Assembly: GCA_030536355.1 (NCBI GenBank)
Contig: JAUNQD010000003.1
Coordinates: forward strand, 1 to 64,000
Length of the DNA: 64,000 nt
Direction of reading: 5' to 3'
Source of the DNA: Bacillota bacterium
GTDB taxonomy: Bacteria > Bacillota > Clostridia > Peptostreptococcales > Anaerovoracaceae
Under the pieces are notes generated by a model. It ran no database searches, was not told the origin of the DNA, and worked only from the letters and a program-made list of their open reading frames with translations. A program made the position numbers and the translations under genes. This document shows positions 63,223 to 64,000 of the stretch, piece by piece. Each line of letters begins with the position of its first letter. The first letter of the stretch is position 1.

Positions 63223-64000
63223 TTATACTCTTTCGGTCACCAATTCAAATCCTGCCTCAGTAAGCTCTTTCTTGATCTGCTCTATCTGTGCCCTGTCTCT
63301 TGTTTCAAGAGCCAGCTTAAGGAAACAGCTTGTAATTGCCATATTAACATCTGCTCTGTCATGATGAACTGCAACAACGTTGCCGCCGCATCTCGCGATG
63401 ATTTCAGATACTTCTTGAAGCTGTCCAGGTTTATCTGTCAGAGCTATAGTGATATTGAAGCTTCTGCCGCTTGTAACGAGGCCTCTCTGGATAACTCTGC
63501 TGAGAATGTTAACATCGATATTACCGCCCGAAACTATACATACGACTTTCTTGCCGGCTACAGGCAGTTTATCAAACAGTACGGCTGTAACTGCTACTGC
63601 TCCTGCACCTTCTGCGATGACCTTCTGCTTTTCTATCAGAGCCAGTATTGCCGCAGCGATCTCATCCTCTGTTACTGTAACGATATCATCTACATACTTT
63701 TCTACAAGTTCAAATGTCAGGTCTCCCGGGTGTTTTACAGCGATACCGTCGGCAAATGTAGCTGCTGAATCTAATGTTATAAGTTTACCGGCCCTATGGC
63801 TTTCGAACATTCCCGCCGCGCCTGCTGCTTGAACACCGTAAACCTTGACTTTAGGGTTTAGCTGTTTTATAGCATAAGCAACACCTGAAATTAGTCCGCC
63901 ACCGCCGATAGGAACTACGACAGCATCCACATCTTCCAGCTGATCAAGAATCTCGAGTCCAATGGTACCCTGACCGGCAATAACTTCTTCATCATCGAAC
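63223..64000 (-). CDS. Threonine dehydratase, catabolic type (5' end outside window)
   Basis: PLP enzyme deaminating threonine to 2-oxobutyrate. 259 codons including the stop are in view, reading in from the right edge with FDDEEVIAGQGTIGLEIL, a segment typical of the short (catabolic/TdcB-like) branch. VVVPIGGGGLISG is the PLP-phosphate glycine loop. The last 80 residues form an ACT domain (FNITIALTDKPGQLQEVSEI), suggesting amino-acid regulation. The N-terminus with the PLP lysine is outside. RidA, which cleans up its enamine product, is at 47.6 kb. Confidence 0.93.
   Translation of the reverse strand, partial: FDDEEVIAGQGTIGLEILDQLEDVDAVVVPIGGGGLISGVAYAIKQLNPKVKVYGVQAAGAAGMFESHRAGKLITLDSAATFADGIAVKHPGDLTFELVEKYVDDIVTVTEDEIAAAILALIEKQKVIAEGAGAVAVTAVLFDKLPVAGKKVVCIVSGGNIDVNILSRVIQRGLVTSGRSFNITIALTDKPGQLQEVSEIIARCGGNVVAVHHDRADVNMAITSCFLKLALETRDRAQIEQIKKELTEAGFELVTERV

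Noticed and set aside
1-64000. CRISPR array, prophage or transposase
   Set aside because: I saw no regular short direct repeats with spacers, no phage structural genes and no transposase-like protein in the window. The only large direct repeat is the RHS one.

Overview
The window reads as a chromosomal segment of an anaerobic, endospore-forming Clostridia member (low-GC Gram-positive). The sporulation genes spo0A, spoIVB and a BofC-like gene, an A-type RNase P RNA, a PdaC-type cell-wall deacetylase, AGA-dominated arginine codons and strong AGGAGG ribosome binding sites all fit. The 4-hydroxybutyrate genes (abfD, abfT, 4hbD) are very close to those I know from Clostridium aminobutyricum. Together with the C-terminal scrap of a probable class III aminotransferase at the left edge, they suggest fermentation of 4-aminobutyrate or 4-hydroxybutyrate to crotonyl-CoA. 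An Anaerovoracaceae/Family XIII-like host is an inference, not shown.

Layout. 1-5566: thiN, a NifU-type Fe-S protein and the 4-hydroxybutyrate cluster, which includes a small Cys-rich protein of unknown role. 5600-11020: membrane and ATPase genes, then the sporulation block (BofC-like, SpoIVB, Spo0A behind a 0A box) and a convergent Cys-rich protein. 11130-19670: M16 peptidase and dut, a two-gene split and degenerate catalase pair, then dgt-dnaG-rpoD-trmK-nif3. 19700-20270: tRNA-Leu(CAG) and rnpB on the minus strand. 20390-30690: PdaC-like deacetylase, Rrf2 regulator, pepF-nadK-rluD (minus), murI, a RarD transporter fused to a metallo-beta-lactamase-fold hydrolase, a nicotinamidase-like hydrolase and nadE.

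30870-44000 is the accessory region. A 3107-residue secreted RHS/YD-repeat protein with a C-terminal toxin tip is followed by a candidate immunity gene. A second, orphan copy of the RHS end follows (1085 bp, near identical) with a different tip and its own candidate immunity gene, then a short decayed third remnant. The spacers between cassettes carry strong hairpins and share a sequence block.

44040-50993: a DUF896 gene, iscS-iscU-mnmA (Fe-S assembly and tRNA thiolation), ridA, an aldo/keto reductase with a ferredoxin domain and a saccharopine-dehydrogenase-like gene. 51027-56697: a complete UMP branch from carbamoyl aspartate, pyrC-pyrK-pyrD-pyrF-pyrE-pyrB-pyrI, behind one strong promoter. 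56734-60725: alaS, ireB, ruvX and a DUF805 gene.

60770-64000: a stand-alone AT-rich gene combining zinc ribbons, a PD-(D/E)XK nuclease core and a NUMOD1 tail; a small LysM membrane protein with three LexA-box-like sites upstream (a YneA-type SOS division inhibitor is likely); and the 3' part of a catabolic-type threonine dehydratase.

The best candidates for something undescribed are the split catalase-fold pair (12865-14015), the zinc-ribbon/nuclease/NUMOD1 protein (60770-62284), the RHS cassette array with its hairpin spacers (39324-43966) and the RarD-hydrolase fusion (27419-29260).
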